From contig NW_004190470.2 in NCBI RefSeq assembly GCF_000224145.3, forward strand, positions 149,114-213,113: a stretch of 64,000 bases of DNA, read 5' to 3'. This DNA comes from Ciona intestinalis (taxonomy: Eukaryota; Chordata; Ascidiacea; Phlebobranchia; Cionidae). Numbering within the stretch: position 1 is the stretch's first letter; every line of letters begins with the position of its first letter. Shown one piece after another: positions 46,001-58,185 of the stretch. A program made the translations under genes and the position numbers. The notes beneath the pieces are model-generated. The model did not search any database. It had not been told where the DNA came from and was given only the letters and a program-made list of their open reading frames with translations.

Positions 46001-49000
46001 TATAAGCTGTCAAACGCTAACCTCTAATTTGGACCAATTGCTTTACTTCTTGCGGGCTGTTAGTAAAGTAAGTACTTCTATTCCGTCTGATTTTGTTCCC
46101 GTAATTTTGACAGACATAAACGAATGCTTGGCGGACAACGGAGGCTGCCAACACGGATGTCGAAATAACGATGGGAGTTTTAAATGTACTTGCCCAACCG
46201 GGTTTAAACTTGCAGCTGACGAAAGAACGTGTGATGGTAAGCATTAAACGTAACATAATATTTATTTTTTTTAAATGTTTGGCTGTTTGATGGTTATTCT
46301 TAACCATATAAGAGGTAGCTTATACTTAGTAAAAAATCTGACACGAAAAACATATAAGATTGAATTAATGAATAAATGAAATTTATTGATTTTTACGTGA
46401 TGGAGCGACGGCAGTGGTTATATTACGATGGCCGTATTTCACACATCTCGTGACCGCCTATGAGTTACCATGTACGTATCTTTGGGTGAATATTTTTTGT
46501 TCTATTAAGGCGAACTTTTTAGTGACCACTTGGTTGAAAAATGTCTGTAAATGGTCGAACCCAAAGACATTTAAATAAACTATAGCATTGTGGTGATTAA
46601 CAAATTTATCAATTGCAATGTATGTGTCCTTGGGCAAGACACTTAAAATTCTCCAACCCAGTTGTCACTAATGGGTTGTCTAAGTTATCAGCAATACATA
46701 AAAAAATAAAATCTTTCAAAATTCAAAAGAAATCAGACCCAAAGTAACATACATGGTAACTCGTAAGCTGGCACGAGGTATATCAACACCTGTGTTATAA
46801 CGACTGTCACTTTCCGGCCGCGCGAGGATAAAGTAAGTTACATTCACTCAACAGATATCGACGAATGTTACCTAAATGACACATGTTGGCACGGATGTAC
46901 CAACTCTATAGGAAGTTATGAATGTACTTGTGCTACTGGTTACATGAAGTACGCCATTGCTAGGTGTGGTGGTAAGTCTATGAAGAGAAAGGAATTATTT
47001 AAACCACAAATGTTTAATGAATATGTGTGCTGGGTAAAAAAAAATCTGTGAGTGTCCATGTATAGCATGGTGGGGGAATATGGGACACCTTTTCATTCAA
47101 TATTCTCGTCTCATTTGGTGGTAAACAAAAACATTTTAAGAATTATAAACCTCATGACTCCCATAGACCGTTGTTAATTGTTTAAAACAGGATATTTGGA
47201 TATTAGGTGCTAAAGTGTCCCGTCTCCCTCCACCCTACTATATGTATTGTATACAAGTAATGGGGCCATGATGTATTTCCTTACCCACCCAAATTTAACC
47301 ATACCAAATTAAACACTAAAAATAAATCCATCATACACTGGCTTACAATACAAGGTAACAAAAGAGACTGAAAATTAGGTATGTATTAGTAAAGCTTTCA
47401 GATGCAATTTGAGTGATGGGTAAGAATAGGCTGGCTCTTTTAACCGTCGGTAGCCTATGCCTTGCCTAAAGACTATTTTGTTATAATAGAATTTTAACGA
47501 TTGTGTTTGTCCCATGTTTACTTGTTTTTAAACACAGGGAACTTATTATTTAAGTTAATAATAAAAACATCGTTCTCAGACATTGACGAATGCACAGTAA
47601 GTAATGGCGGTTGCAGTCATTTGTGTTGGAACAAACCGGGAAGCTTCGTATGTTCGTGTAGGCCTGGTTATAAACTACATACAAATGGAAAGGACTGCAT
47701 CAGTAAGTTAACCAAAAACTGTGTATAGTATGAATGTAACTTACTTTACCCTCGCGTGGCTGGAAAACGACAGTCGTTATTACACGGGTTTATTACCTCA
47801 TCCCCGCTTAAGAGTTACCATGTATGTTACTGCGTGGGTGAGAAGACGGTATATTTTTGCAGATTGAAATTTATGACTGTTTTTGGGTGATACCATGAAT
47901 TTGTACTGTCTTCTTTATTTATTGAAAACATTTTAAATAAAGTAGTCTGGAGAAAACTTTCAAATAATACTGTCACATTGTTTCGTTTATTTTCAAATGT
48001 GGAATTCTAAAAACAGATTTAAATAAGTGTTTTAGCTTGCCTCTGTACCATCTTAACTTGCCCTAATATATCAGACTAATTGCCAGAAAAAATTTGCCAA
48101 AGTTCATGTTCGGTTTATTTTAAAATAAATTGTTTTCACTAAGTTGCAATAAAATTGTAATAGGTATTATACATTTTAACATACCAAAAACCACCGTCTT
48201 TTTGATTTTCGATATAGCTTGCACAATATGTAATGTTGCAAAGCATCAATGTTTACATTTTCTGTATTTACTATAATACCTACCATTGACACTGGTTGAC
48301 TATCAAACCAAAACTTTTACCCAACCAGGAGAAGCAAGTTGTTTGAACGCACACTCTGACCCACCCCAGCAGATCGCCAGCATGAAGTGCGTTGGCAAGA
48401 ACTGTCTGTTCCACTGCAATGATGAAAGTAACTTTCGAGTTTTTCATCGAGTACGAGCCAGTTATACGTACAGGTGTGGAAAGACACTTCCGCAAAATCC
48501 CAGGGCACGCCGGGGCAAGAGAATTCCACCAACTGCTGTCACTACAGCAGGATATCCGTGGCACAACAGAGATCTTCATATAAACGAAACTTTACCGTTG
48601 TGCCCAGGTATTTAAATTTGTTTTGTCTGTGGTTACAAGTTTATTTAGCAATCAAAAATATGGAATTCACACAATTTTCTGATATATGTAAATTGTTTGT
48701 ATTTGAAACTGCTTTTGATTCACTGTAACTTTAATAAAACATGGTTTTTCTCATTTTTGAAATGCATGTGTTAATGTGTGTTAAGAAACGTCCAGATCGC
48801 AAATCAGGTGACAAAATATGTTTTATTGCAGTCGTGAACATGATCAAGAAATACTATCGAATACGAATCCCAACAGATTTCTGTCATCTTCAACATTTAC
48901 CCAGGTCATCTGTGGCAAGAATATCAAGAGGTAAACAACAGTTTTTAAAATTCTTAGGTTAAAAGTTGCACCGTTTATATCATACTTTTGTTTTATTTTT

Positions 49001-52000
49001 GACATAAATATATTTTATTAAGTTTTTTTTACCAGCATATTTATTTTGTTGGTTATTTTCTTCTCTTGGTTGCTTTGTTTAACTTTGTCATCCGTTTTCG
49101 ATCAGATACCAAAAATGTTATTTGTAATGCATGTATTAAACACATACCCTATCTATCGCATCACTAGTCTTTAAGACTTGACTGTAATGAATTCTGTGAC
49201 ACTAACCCCGGTGCTAGAAGCACCTAAAGACTAGGTCTGTCTCTTATTTGATGCCATTTAAATCAGACACTGGCGATGTCTTATTTGCGAAATATGTCTT
49301 TTTATATTCTACGACTTGTTAGACTTGATTTTCTCTGTTACATATTTCGTGGCACCGGAACCATTAAGGCTTAATTTGGATTTTATAATGCAGTGGACGG
49401 CTTCAAAGTTGGTGCCGTGTTTATGACTTGTATGCCACAAAAGAACAGACGAAGAGTCAGAATGAAAATTATCATGGAGATTGAATTTCTGCTTCCAAGA
49501 GCCAGTAGGTTACATGGGTTGCCTTCATGATATAGCTAGGTTACAAATAACATGAAATTGGCCACGTTTTGATCTTATACCCATAGGGTATACTATACTC
49601 TTATGGATGGAGTCTTATAGTGTGGCATGCCATGTGACAGGCCAAAATTTGTCCATTACACAACCCCAAGTGCTCACAAACTTACATATATCCACGGTTC
49701 AGTATGCGCAGTAAGACAACAATAGTAGAGTAACAAACTTATCACAATACAAAACGATTATAAAACATATTAGGCTACTATCTACAGCGAACCGCATGCT
49801 GGTGTGACCAAGAAAAAAAACCACCAAGGTTGCTTATCCTTTAGCTTCATCCATAAAACCTACATGTCAGATCAATGTCACTCAATGCACACCAGAAACA
49901 ACCAAACAAACTGCTACAGTAGCATAACAAATACAACAAAATGAATTTTTATTTCCTTACATTGGTCTGGTGTAAAGAATAATGTACAAGATGATTTTGG
50001 ACTAAACTTTAATAGTATCTTATTATTGTTAGGGTTTTGTAATTCCCGTTGCAACCAAACGAGAATAAACAGAGCGTTCAGTCGCATGTACGGTTGGATC
50101 AAGAGATCAATGAAGAAGCAATCCTTTCATCTCTCTGTGCAACGTTCAGTCCTAAAGCTCCGGAAGAAGAGCATGAGCAGAGGAAGACCTGTTCCTGGCA
50201 TCCGGTCAAACTCGGGATGCATAGTAGGATTGGTAGGGAGCCATTCAGCCGGAACTTGCAGTAAGTTTTGTTTGTTTTGCATGATCTTCGCTATGTTTTC
50301 AAAGAGATAAATAAAAATATTGTTATGTTAGCCAAACTACAGCCAAGCCCGTTTACAGGCTTGACATAATTTTTCGTAAACCCACCCTTGGCAATGTAAA
50401 CCTACTAATACCATGTCTAAACTGTACAATACCAAGTTACAAACCTCTGTGGGTTCATGTTATGTTAAACATATCTAAACTTTCCTTTCTTAGGATTGTG
50501 CGATGCTGGGACTTACTATGATGTATCTAACTCATCCTGTACTGCATGCCCCATGCATACTTACCAAGAAAATCAAGGGCAGTTGGTATGCATGAACTGC
50601 CCAACTTCAACAAGTGATGCCACTGCTATGACATCAGCTACTTCTTTCTCTCAATGTCCAGGTGGGTTGTAAGTAAGCCAGGATTGTAAAATAAAAGATT
50701 TGTGATAAAATGAATGAATGTAACTTACTTTATCCTCGCGTGGCCAGAAAAAAACAGTTGTTAAAAACGGGTGTTTATACACCTGGTGCCAGCTTACGAG
50801 TTATTAAGTATGTTTGATTTTTTTTTATGCGTGGCTGATAATTTGGACAACCCATTAGTGATCAATGAATGGGTTGGAGCCGGTAAGTGTCTTGCCCATA
50901 AACATGAATGTATTAATCGAAGAAAAAATAAAGTTATTATTATTATTATAAATCATTTGATTTGAATACTTCCATCAGGTTTATGCCCCGCCGGTCACTT
51001 TTCTGTGGATGGTATGCAACCATGCCAAGCTTGTCCAAGAGGAACTTATCAAAGTGATGTTGGGAGAATTGGTTGTTATACTTGCGGGGAAGGAATCACA
51101 ACAAGACAAACCGGTTCACGCTCTTTTACTGATTGCTTGGTTCGTGGTTCATGTACAGCAGGTAGCTGGTTTACCTTCCAAATTTATTGCATAAATCATG
51201 TTTCATGTAAAAATAGCATATTTTATGTAAAAATAGCACATTTCATGTAAAAATAGCATATTTAATGTGAAAATAGCATATTTCATGTAAAAATAGGGTA
51301 TTTCATGTAAAAATAAAGAAAAAAAGTTTGGTATTTTACAATGAGCTGTATACAAACCACCATATATAGTGTGCATGTCACCTGAGTTGGTATTCTGGTC
51401 TACAGGCTAAACTAATCAGTGCTAAATTAGATTTTGCTTATTTAGTTACACAACTAAACTTTAATCCGTAAAATTTTGATTGAATTAAAGAAATTTAGTC
51501 GGCCAACTAAAAACATGGTAATTATAGTAATCCCATTGTCCCAACTTTAGTCAGTGGATTAGAATTCACACATGCGTTAAAACTTTGTAACTTAAACACT
51601 CACACTTGTTTTCCTTTTGTTTCTCGAATTTTAAAGTGTTTGCAATATTCAGGTCATTATTACGATAGTAGAACAGGCACTTGCAGCAGATGCCCGTTAG
51701 GATTCTACCAGCCAGGAACTGGACAAGATTTCTGCATCACCTGTCCTGGTAATACAACAACTGATTACGACGCTTCTACTGATGTCGATTCTTGCAAAGG
51801 TAAAATTTACTCTTTAAGCTGCACATTGTTGCATATAACTTGGTGTTTGAACAATGATACATATATACATTGACGTCAAATCTGGGGTGGTAGGATGGGC
51901 GAGCTTCCCTGGAACTTTTTAATTCATTAATCAGTAAACAATAACTAATAAGTAAAAAAAATCATAAAAATGTGCGTTTTACTTTCCCTGCCTCCCCTGC

Positions 52001-54583
52001 ATTTTAAAAAGTTTGGAACCTATGTATACATATATATATATATATATATATAGTACTGTGGGTGAGAAGAATATTGTTAGCACACAATATCATTTCCAAA
52101 TTGAAATTTGGTTTCTAAAATTACATTGTAAGCTCTGCATTTTCGTTTCACATGTTCATCATAGCAAACTTATAATATAATATAAATAGCTGCAAGCTTC
52201 TCTGTTTATTAGTTTTATACCATACATAACAGCAATAGTTATATTTGTATTTTATATTTGGTTTTATTGTTTTAATTCAATTTTTGTTTCATTTAAATGT
52301 TATTAGTTATTCTTTTGTCTAAAAGCACACATTATTTTCCAGCATTAAAATTCTCATCATTTTAACAACTTTTAGAAACCCGATGTGGTGGGGTAATAGA
52401 GAACCTACACGGCGTCATAGAGTCCCCTAATTACCCCGGGAATTACCCCATCAACTCACACTGTAGGTGGATTCTCAAGACCCCTAAAAAACGCAAGTTA
52501 CTGGTTGTCGTTCCCGAAATATTTCTACCGTTCGAAGATAACTGTGGTGATTACCTTATTATGAAAAGCAAAGGTATTTAAAAATATTATTTCAGTTTAG
52601 GCATACATAAACCTAAATGTAACTTACTTTATCTCTGAGTGACCGGAAAACGACATTCGGTATAACAAGAGTGTAAACCTCTTTCCAACTTACGAGTTAC
52701 CATGTATGTTACTTTGTGGATCATTTTTGGAGATTATTTTTCGTTACTTTTTTTTCTATATTGGACACCCTATAGTGACCACTGCCCACTGGGTTGGAGC
52801 AATTGCCTTTAAGTGTCCTGCCCAAGGACACATACGCTCATAATGGTAGCAGCGGCGAACCTTATTAAACCCATTACCTCTGGGTCAGAGGCAGATGCAC
52901 GTTACATGCTAATTAAAATAATGAAACGAAAAGTTCAAATAACTATTTCTGATAAGTTTGTATATTTTTGTGTATTGGATTAATTCCAATTTGGAGAGAT
53001 AAACTATCTGCATAACTATATTTTCAAAGTATGTCATTCCAATACGATCGTAACCCATCGGAACTTTTATAATATGCGGCCTGAATATTTATCTATTTTT
53101 CTCACCACCTACAAACTCGAAAGATATTAGAAAAAAAACAATACAAGCTTATCTCTTTCTTTCGCCATAAGCTGAAGAAAGTCTGTTAAGCCCTATTGCC
53201 AAGGAAAATGTTTTTATTGCCTGTGATACTGCGATATGTCCCACCGCTTGAAGCCAGTGTCTTAAGAGTTGTACAGTTTGAACAGGATTGACAGTACACA
53301 TTATAACCTAATGTTTTTGGTGCAGAAACTTCTTCAAGAGTTGTTTTTCAATCTTGCCAAACATCGGAAAACCCAACAGTTCTGATGATCAAATCTAAAC
53401 GTTTATGGATTGAATTCCGATCAAATGGAAGTAATGGAGCAAAAGGATTCCAGATACCTTACGTCACATATAACCGTAAGTAGAAATTTGCCACTTTACT
53501 TTCCTGGATCATAACGCGCTTTGCCAATTATTAAAAACTCAATGAAGAAAAATGGTATACATGTGCTAACGGTTTCCATCTTATATCAAAGTATAATATA
53601 TACAGACTGTTGCTGACAGTCATATTATAAATCTAATGGAGTTAGTTTTACAAATTGATATTCGTCCGGCGCCGTGGCATAGTGGTCAGCCTGCCTGTAA
53701 CCCAGAGGTAAGGGGTTTAAGGCTTGACGCTGCTACTATTGTGGGCGTGTGGGTCCTTGGGCAAGACACTTAACGGCAATTGTTCCAACCCAGTGGTCAC
53801 TAATGGGTTGTCCAAGTTATCAGTCATACATAAAAAAAAAAATTACCTACATAGTAACATACATGGTAACTTGTAACCTGGCTCGAGATGTTAAACCTGT
53901 GTTATAATGACTGTCGTTTCCGGGAACGTGAGGATAAAGTAAGTTACATTTATTCATTGTACCAATAAAGGTTACCTAACTTGACAGAATAACCTCATTG
54001 GTGTTTATATATTAATTTACAACCTATTATTACAAAATATCTTTTATTGGTAACTTACTTTATAATTTACAGAGGACTATGACAAAATAATTGCGGAAAT
54101 CGTGAAAGATGGTCTTTTATATTCTGCAGATCATCATCGAAACATTTTAAAAGTAAATATTGTTTTTTATTTAGTTTAGGTAACTGTACATTGTTCAATT
54201 TCTCAGCCAACATTTAAAACTAGCTTGCAGTTGCCTTTAATATTAAGTTAAATTTTTACATCAATACGTTGCGAATTCACTATTAAAAATAAAGTTCAGA
54301 TCAAAATTATTTAGATAGCTGTTATATGCAAAAACTGTATTAAATATAAAATACCGGTGTAATAACATTCACACAAGCAAGGATAAAAGTGACACTTTTA
54401 ATGATTTAGTCTAGAAAATAATAAAGTTTTGTTGTGTTTTAGGATAAACTGACGCGTCAAGCTTTGTTGGAAGTTTTAGCCGATCCAGGAAAATATTATC
54501 CACCAAATCAGAAAACGAAATATTTTACAAAGTCATTTTTGGATTACCTCAAAAACAAAGTTATGAATGTGTTAGGGGTTTAA
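37067..54583 (+). CDS. SCUBE: SCUBE: signal peptide-EGF-CUB secreted protein
   Basis: Twenty coding exons, 952 aa by exon sum (vertebrate SCUBEs about 1000): 37067-37136, 39780-39902, 40613-40741, 42247-42372, 44070-44204, 45387-45515, 46114-46236, 46855-46971, 47580-47702, 48329-48607, 48832-48930, 49394-49504, 50033-50260, 50494-50661, 50979-51161, 51653-51799, 52376-52573, 53326-53475, 54073-54152 and 54443-54583. Signal peptide [17 protein letters not shown]; eight EGF modules, one per phase-1 exon, four with calcium-binding DV/DI-D/N-EC starts; a basic spacer; three Cys-rich ephrin-receptor-like repeats (exons 14-16, e.g. [19 protein letters not shown]); a CUB domain ([20 protein letters not shown]); and the SCUBE C-terminal tail ([16 protein letters not shown]). 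Vertebrate SCUBEs are secreted and surface-bound and act in Hedgehog release and BMP/VEGF co-reception. EGF3 and EGF4 have weak calcium motifs. Appears intact. Confidence 0.95.
37230..38840 (-). other. GC-richer block in SCUBE intron 1 with long open minus frames
   Basis: Minus-strand open frames at 38595-38296 ([20 protein letters not shown]...), 37782-37552 (ending [17 protein letters not shown]) and 37655-37236 are unusually long for an intron here. Short intervening pieces include a hydrophobic stretch ([20 protein letters not shown]) near 38225-38285 and a Cys-containing one ([16 protein letters not shown]) near 38115-38165. The frames do not join by obvious splice sites. It may be a decayed antisense gene, a nested gene with unseen exons, or chance in GC-rich sequence. 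No family is assigned. Confidence 0.3.
39391..39592 (+). mobile_element. MITE
   Basis: Left end gtattgtggggaaagacggg, right end ccaatctccctccacctcac; SCUBE intron 1. Confidence 0.8.
39914..40097 (+). mobile_element. MITE, right end lost
   Basis: Starts tatagtagggtgagggaaga 12 bases after SCUBE exon 2. The interior is typical but stops after agatgttctgtctta. Confidence 0.8.
40196..40393 (+). mobile_element. MITE, diverged
   Basis: Left end gtacttactgtgaggtaaga, right end tctcttcttaccccatcctac. Confidence 0.7.
40476..40553 (+). repeat. Dispersed ~75-bp repeat, copy 1 (SCUBE intron 2)
   Basis: Shares gggttttatt-gggcaggtc, agtgccaccgt and aagtgttagtgcgttgcgtg with 42889-42964 in intron 3. Confidence 0.85.
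40893..41088 (+). mobile_element. MITE
   Basis: Left end tagtagaggaaagatgggac, right end cccatcttaccccacataac; SCUBE intron 3. Confidence 0.8.
41089..42246. other. SCUBE intron 3, unique part
   Basis: More than 1 kb without recognised repeats or exons. Open frames up to 76 codons have no domain. A regulatory role is possible but not shown. Confidence 0.35.
42889..42964 (+). repeat. Dispersed ~75-bp repeat, copy 2 (SCUBE intron 4)
   Basis: Near-match to 40476-40553, with the same strand and order of motifs; the most conserved core is aagtgttagtgcgttgcgtg. Confidence 0.85.
43000..43320. other. GC-rich unclassified segment in SCUBE intron 4
   Basis: Markedly less AT-rich than its flanks (ggggcctggcatcccgacag...ggttacccactgcccctcg-like runs). 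No splice-bounded frame and no RNA family recognised. Confidence 0.3.
43713..43907 (+). mobile_element. MITE
   Basis: Ends tagtagggcgggtaaaacgg and cgtcttcccccaccatacta; SCUBE intron 4. Confidence 0.85.
44900..45103 (+). mobile_element. MITE
   Basis: Left end gtgctgtggagtaagatggg, right end ctatcttcccccaccctact; SCUBE intron 5. Confidence 0.85.
46370..46500 (-). mobile_element. Composite SINE tail fragment, diverged
   Basis: aatgaataaatgaaatttat, then acgtgatggagcgacggcag and cacacatctcgtgaccgcct, matching the inverted tail. Confidence 0.6.
46613..46850 (+). mobile_element. Composite SINE, 5'-truncated, ending at a SCUBE splice acceptor
   Basis: Body (atgtgtccttgggcaagaca), A-rich middle, tail (acatacatggtaactcgtaa...aagtaagttacattcactca). 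Exon 8 of SCUBE starts at 46855, four bases later. Confidence 0.9.
47064..47244 (-). mobile_element. MITE, reverse orientation
   Basis: Ends tagcatggtgggggaatatg and cccgtctccctccaccctac; SCUBE intron 8. Confidence 0.85.
47730..47845 (-). mobile_element. Composite SINE tail fragment
   Basis: gaatgtaacttactttaccc, tggctggaaaacgacagtcg, then gagttaccatgtatgttact. Confidence 0.8.
50706..50965 (-). mobile_element. Composite SINE, head lost
   Basis: gaatgaatgtaacttacttt...tggacaacccattagtgatc, then gtgtcttgcccataaac, followed by a repeat-B-like tail (aataaagttattattattat). Confidence 0.8.
51197..51315 (+). repeat. 20-bp tandem repeat, about 6 copies
   Basis: Unit tttcatgtaaaaatagcata with one or two changes per copy, in SCUBE intron 15. 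Confidence 0.9.
52028..52052. repeat. (AT)n microsatellite
   Basis: Twelve or so uninterrupted AT dinucleotides in SCUBE intron 16. Similar runs occur near 17077, 27957 and 29744. Confidence 0.9.
52617..52905 (-). mobile_element. Composite SINE, reverse, nearly full length
   Basis: Tail gtaacttactttatctctga, body aaggacacatacgctcataa, head complement attacctctgggtcagaggc. Confidence 0.85.
53664..53958 (+). mobile_element. Composite SINE, full length
   Basis: The best complete copy, ~295 bp: head gtccggcgccgtggcatagt with A and B boxes (ggggtttaaggc), body gtgggtccttgggcaagaca, internal A tract, tail catggtaacttgtaacctgg...aagtaagttacatttattca. SCUBE intron 18. Confidence 0.9.
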
Positions 54584-54613
54584 GAAAAGTGTCATAAAAT
54601 ATTGTGCCATTAT

Positions 54614-55798
54614 TTTTTCTTAGATTCAGTGTGCCTATTACTTTCAGAGGCAGATTTATTCTGTGAAAAATTTTTTATTGAAAAGACCAAATATGAAATT
54701 ACCGTTAACTTCATTTTTTTGTTTAAAAAGATATTTTGTAAATGCTGTCTTATGCCAACTGTACCGCATGACCTGTATAGCTTTGGACAAACTTTAATCG
54801 TTTTCTTTTCCTGTTTCTTGCCTTATGCTTGTTCCGTTCTTTTGCTTCTAAGCGCGCTTGGAAATTCAATTTATTTAACTTTTTATTACTTTGTTGTAGC
54901 TTTCTTTTTCTCCTTTCCAAGAAAAAAAAATAAACAAACCGACTTTTAAACACTTGATTTTTGTTATGGTGGATCGTGATTCAGTTGTTGGATTGCTCAA
55001 GTATAGGTATATGAAACTGGACACCCGTGTTTAACGACTGTCATTTTCCGGCCACGCAAAGATAAAGTTGGTTACATTTATTCATTCAGGTATTGGTAAT
55101 GCGGGTATAAGTGGTTATATTATTGTGGGCGTGTGTGTTCTGGGAGAATACTTGACAGCAATTGCTCCGACCCTGACACTAATTCTATAATGTGATACCT
55201 GTCATACATATAGCCTATACATAACACATGTAATAATGTACGATGTTGCTTCGTCACATAAGGATAAATGTTTTTGGAGCTTTTTTATGAGCAAAATGAT
55301 TCAGAAAAGGGTGTAACTACAAACTGTACAACGCAGGGCCGTGTGTTAACCTGTAAAATCTGTTTTTGACCGTAGTTTGTGGTTGTGGATTCTTATGAGA
55401 TACGCCAGGTTTTCTTGTATTAAAACAACTTTGTCCAACCCCACTCATTTCGCTGAAACTACGTGATGTCTGGCTTCAATCAAATAACGTCCCGTTGTGT
55501 TTCTGAATAAACTTATTGCATCCTGCAGTCAGCATTGCTCAATTGCTTTGGTGATAGTCTCTACTTTACGAGACTGAGAACAACTGCACACGAGATAAAC
55601 GCGTGGAACCATAGACGTAACATCAGTAACGGAGAGCCTGGTGAAAGCTGTATAGGCCTACCATTTGGGGAACATTTGGCAACACGTTATGTTTGGACTA
55701 CGAAATACAAAAACAGAATGGAATGAGATTAATAAACACACCAAATAATAAATAACGTTCGATACGAAATCTTTTAATTACTATAAAAGAAGACCCTT
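54614..55798 (+). repeat. Tandem duplication unit A, copy 1
   Basis: ~1.19 kb, starts ttcttagattcagtgtgcct 31 bases after the SCUBE stop. Includes a SINE tail (cgactgtcattttccggcca). Copy 2 follows directly. No supported coding sequence; SCUBE's 3' UTR and an AATAAA at 54929-54934 probably lie here. Confidence 0.9.
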
Positions 55799-57020
55799 TT
55801 TTTCTTAGCTTCAGTGTGCCTATTACTTTCATAGGCAGATTTATTCTGTGAAAAATTTTATATTAAAAAGACCAAATATGAAATAACCGTTAACTCCATT
55901 TTTTTGTTTAAAAAGATATTTTGTAAATGCTGTCTTATGCCAACTGTACCGCATGACCTGTATAGCTTTGGACAAACTTTAATCGTTTTCTTTTCCTGTT
56001 TCTTGCCTTATACTTGTTCCGTTCTTTTGCTTCTAAGCGCGCTTGGAAATTCAATTTATTTAACTTTTTATTACTTTGTTGTAGCTTTCTTTTTCTCCTT
56101 TCCAAGAAAAAAAAATAAACAAACCGACTTTTAAACACTTGATTTTTGTTATGGTGGATCGTGATTCAGTTGTTGGATTGCTCAAGTATAGGTATATGAA
56201 ACTGGACACCCGTGTTTAACGACTGTCATTTTCCGGCCACGCAAAGATAAAGTTGGTTACATTTATTCATTCAGGTATTGGTAATGCGGGTATAAGTGGT
56301 TATATTATTGTGGGCGTGTGTGTTCTGGGAGAATACTTGACAGCAATTGCTCCGACCCTGACACTAATTCTATAATGTGATACCTGTCATACATATAGCC
56401 TATACATAACACATATAATAATGTACGATGTTGCTTCGTCACATAAGGATAAATGTTTTTTTAATCTTTAGTTGATGAGCAAAATGATTCAGAAAATTGT
56501 GTAACTATAAATTGTACAACGCAGGGCCGTGCGTTGAACTGTAAAATCTATAATCAGCAAAATACTAAATGCCTTTTGACCGTAGTTTGTGGTTGTGGAT
56601 TCTTATGAGACGCCAATTAAGTCTTCTTGTATTAAAACAACTTTGTTCAAATTCTACTCATTTCACTGAAACTACGTGATGTCTGGCTTCAATAAAATGA
56701 CTTCCCGTTGTGTTTCTGAATAAATTTATTTTATCCTGCAGTCAGCATTGCTTAATTGCTTTGGTGATAGTCTCTACTTTGTGAGACTGAGAACAACTGC
56801 ACACGAGATAAACGCGTGGAACCAAAGACGTAACATCAGTAACGGAGAGCCTGGTGAAAGCTGTATAGGCCTACCATTTGGGGAACATTTGGCATTAAAA
56901 CACGTTATGTTTGGACTACGAAATACAAAAACAGAATGGAATGAGATTAATAAACACACCAAATAATAAATAACGTTCGATACGAAATCTTTTAATTACT
57001 ATAAAAAAGGACCCTTTTCG
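55799..57020 (+). repeat. Tandem duplication unit A, copy 2
   Basis: ~1.22 kb, nearly identical to 54614-55798 in its first 650 bases. Differs by short indels around 56460 and 56540-56575. It retains a segment (aatcagcaaaatactaaatg) that copy 1 lacks but partial copy 3 has. Confidence 0.9.
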
Positions 57021-57086
57021 TTTTTTTTAATAACTGCGAAAGAAAATACTATTTTTGGTGTGTTTACATAACTTTTGTATAATAAA

Positions 57087-57289
57087 ATGTATAGTGGGGT
57101 GGGGGGAGATGGGACACCTTTAATACATAATATCCAAATAGCCTGATTTATTTTTTAAATAATCAACAATGGTCTGTGGAAGTCGTGAGGATACGGTTTT
57201 ATAATTCATTGAATGTTCTTTTTTTACTACCAAATGGAAAGAGAAAACTAAACGAAAAGGTGTCCCATCTTCCCCCACCCTACTATATA
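57087..57289 (+). mobile_element. MITE
   Basis: Ends tagtggggtggggggagatg and catcttcccccaccctacta. Confidence 0.9.
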
Positions 57290-57611
57290 ACACTAGTTGT
57301 TGTTAAATTGTGCTGATTAATACATCCAAACATATAAGTTTGTTTAATATGCTCCTTATTTTCGAACATCAGACACTTGTTGCAGTTCAGCAATACTTAC
57401 TGTGTTGCAGCAATGCATTTAGTCAGAAACATAAGGGGAAGTTATTGAATGAAAATCACTCGTTTCAGACAGACGAGTACCGATGAACAAAGTTGTTTTG
57501 CTCAAAGACTGGTGTAATAAACCAGCCATTTATTTCTAGCTTGTTATCTTTTCGAGTGTGTTTGCCCTTCACGCCCATTTGTAAGCAATAAATACAAACA
57601 TTTAATGAATA

Positions 57612-57905
57612 GGTAATTGAATGTAATTTACTTACCCTCGCGTGACTGGAAAACGACAGTCATTAAAACAGGGGTACTCTGTTTTAAACACCTCGTGTCA
57701 GCTTACGAGCTACCGAGTATGTTAATTTGTGGGGGATTACTATTTTTTATGTGTGACTGATTTGGACAACCTATTTGAGACCACTTGGTTAAAGCAATTG
57801 CCGGTAAGTGTCTTGCCGAAGGACATATACGCCCACGATAGTAGCAGTGACGAGCCTCGAACCCATTAATGCCTTTGAGTTGGAGGCCGCACATACTTAG
57901 TTTGT
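57612..57905 (-). mobile_element. Composite SINE, reverse, only in unit B copy 1
   Basis: Tail aatgtaatttacttaccctc, body tttggacaacctatttgaga, head complement ctcgaacccattaatgcctt. The corresponding position in copy 2 (near 59890) has no SINE. Confidence 0.9.
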
Positions 57906-58185
57906 TAAGCCATTGCTGTTAATAAAACTGTATCTCCCCTGATTTGCCGTCACTTTTTGTAAAAGTTTAGGCCAGCAGTCTAGCGCAGGTTCGTTACGAC
58001 AGAGAGCTAGAACCACTTCGAAGAAACTACAAAACTTTTTTCCTTACTAAAGCGTTTTGAGAAATCGATCCACGTTTGCAATAAAGCCAGCAAGTTCGGG
58101 TATGAAATCATTTCTTTATCAAGAAGGCAAAGTGAGTGGTTGGTTTGTTTTAGTTGTGTCTTGTATTAAATATTTGTTTCTGCAG

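Noticed and set aside
54602-54949. 115-codon open frame after SCUBE, repeated in part at 55904-56134
   Set aside because: Low-complexity hydrophobic product from T-rich DNA. It is repeated only because unit A is duplicated, and the reverse strand is equally open.
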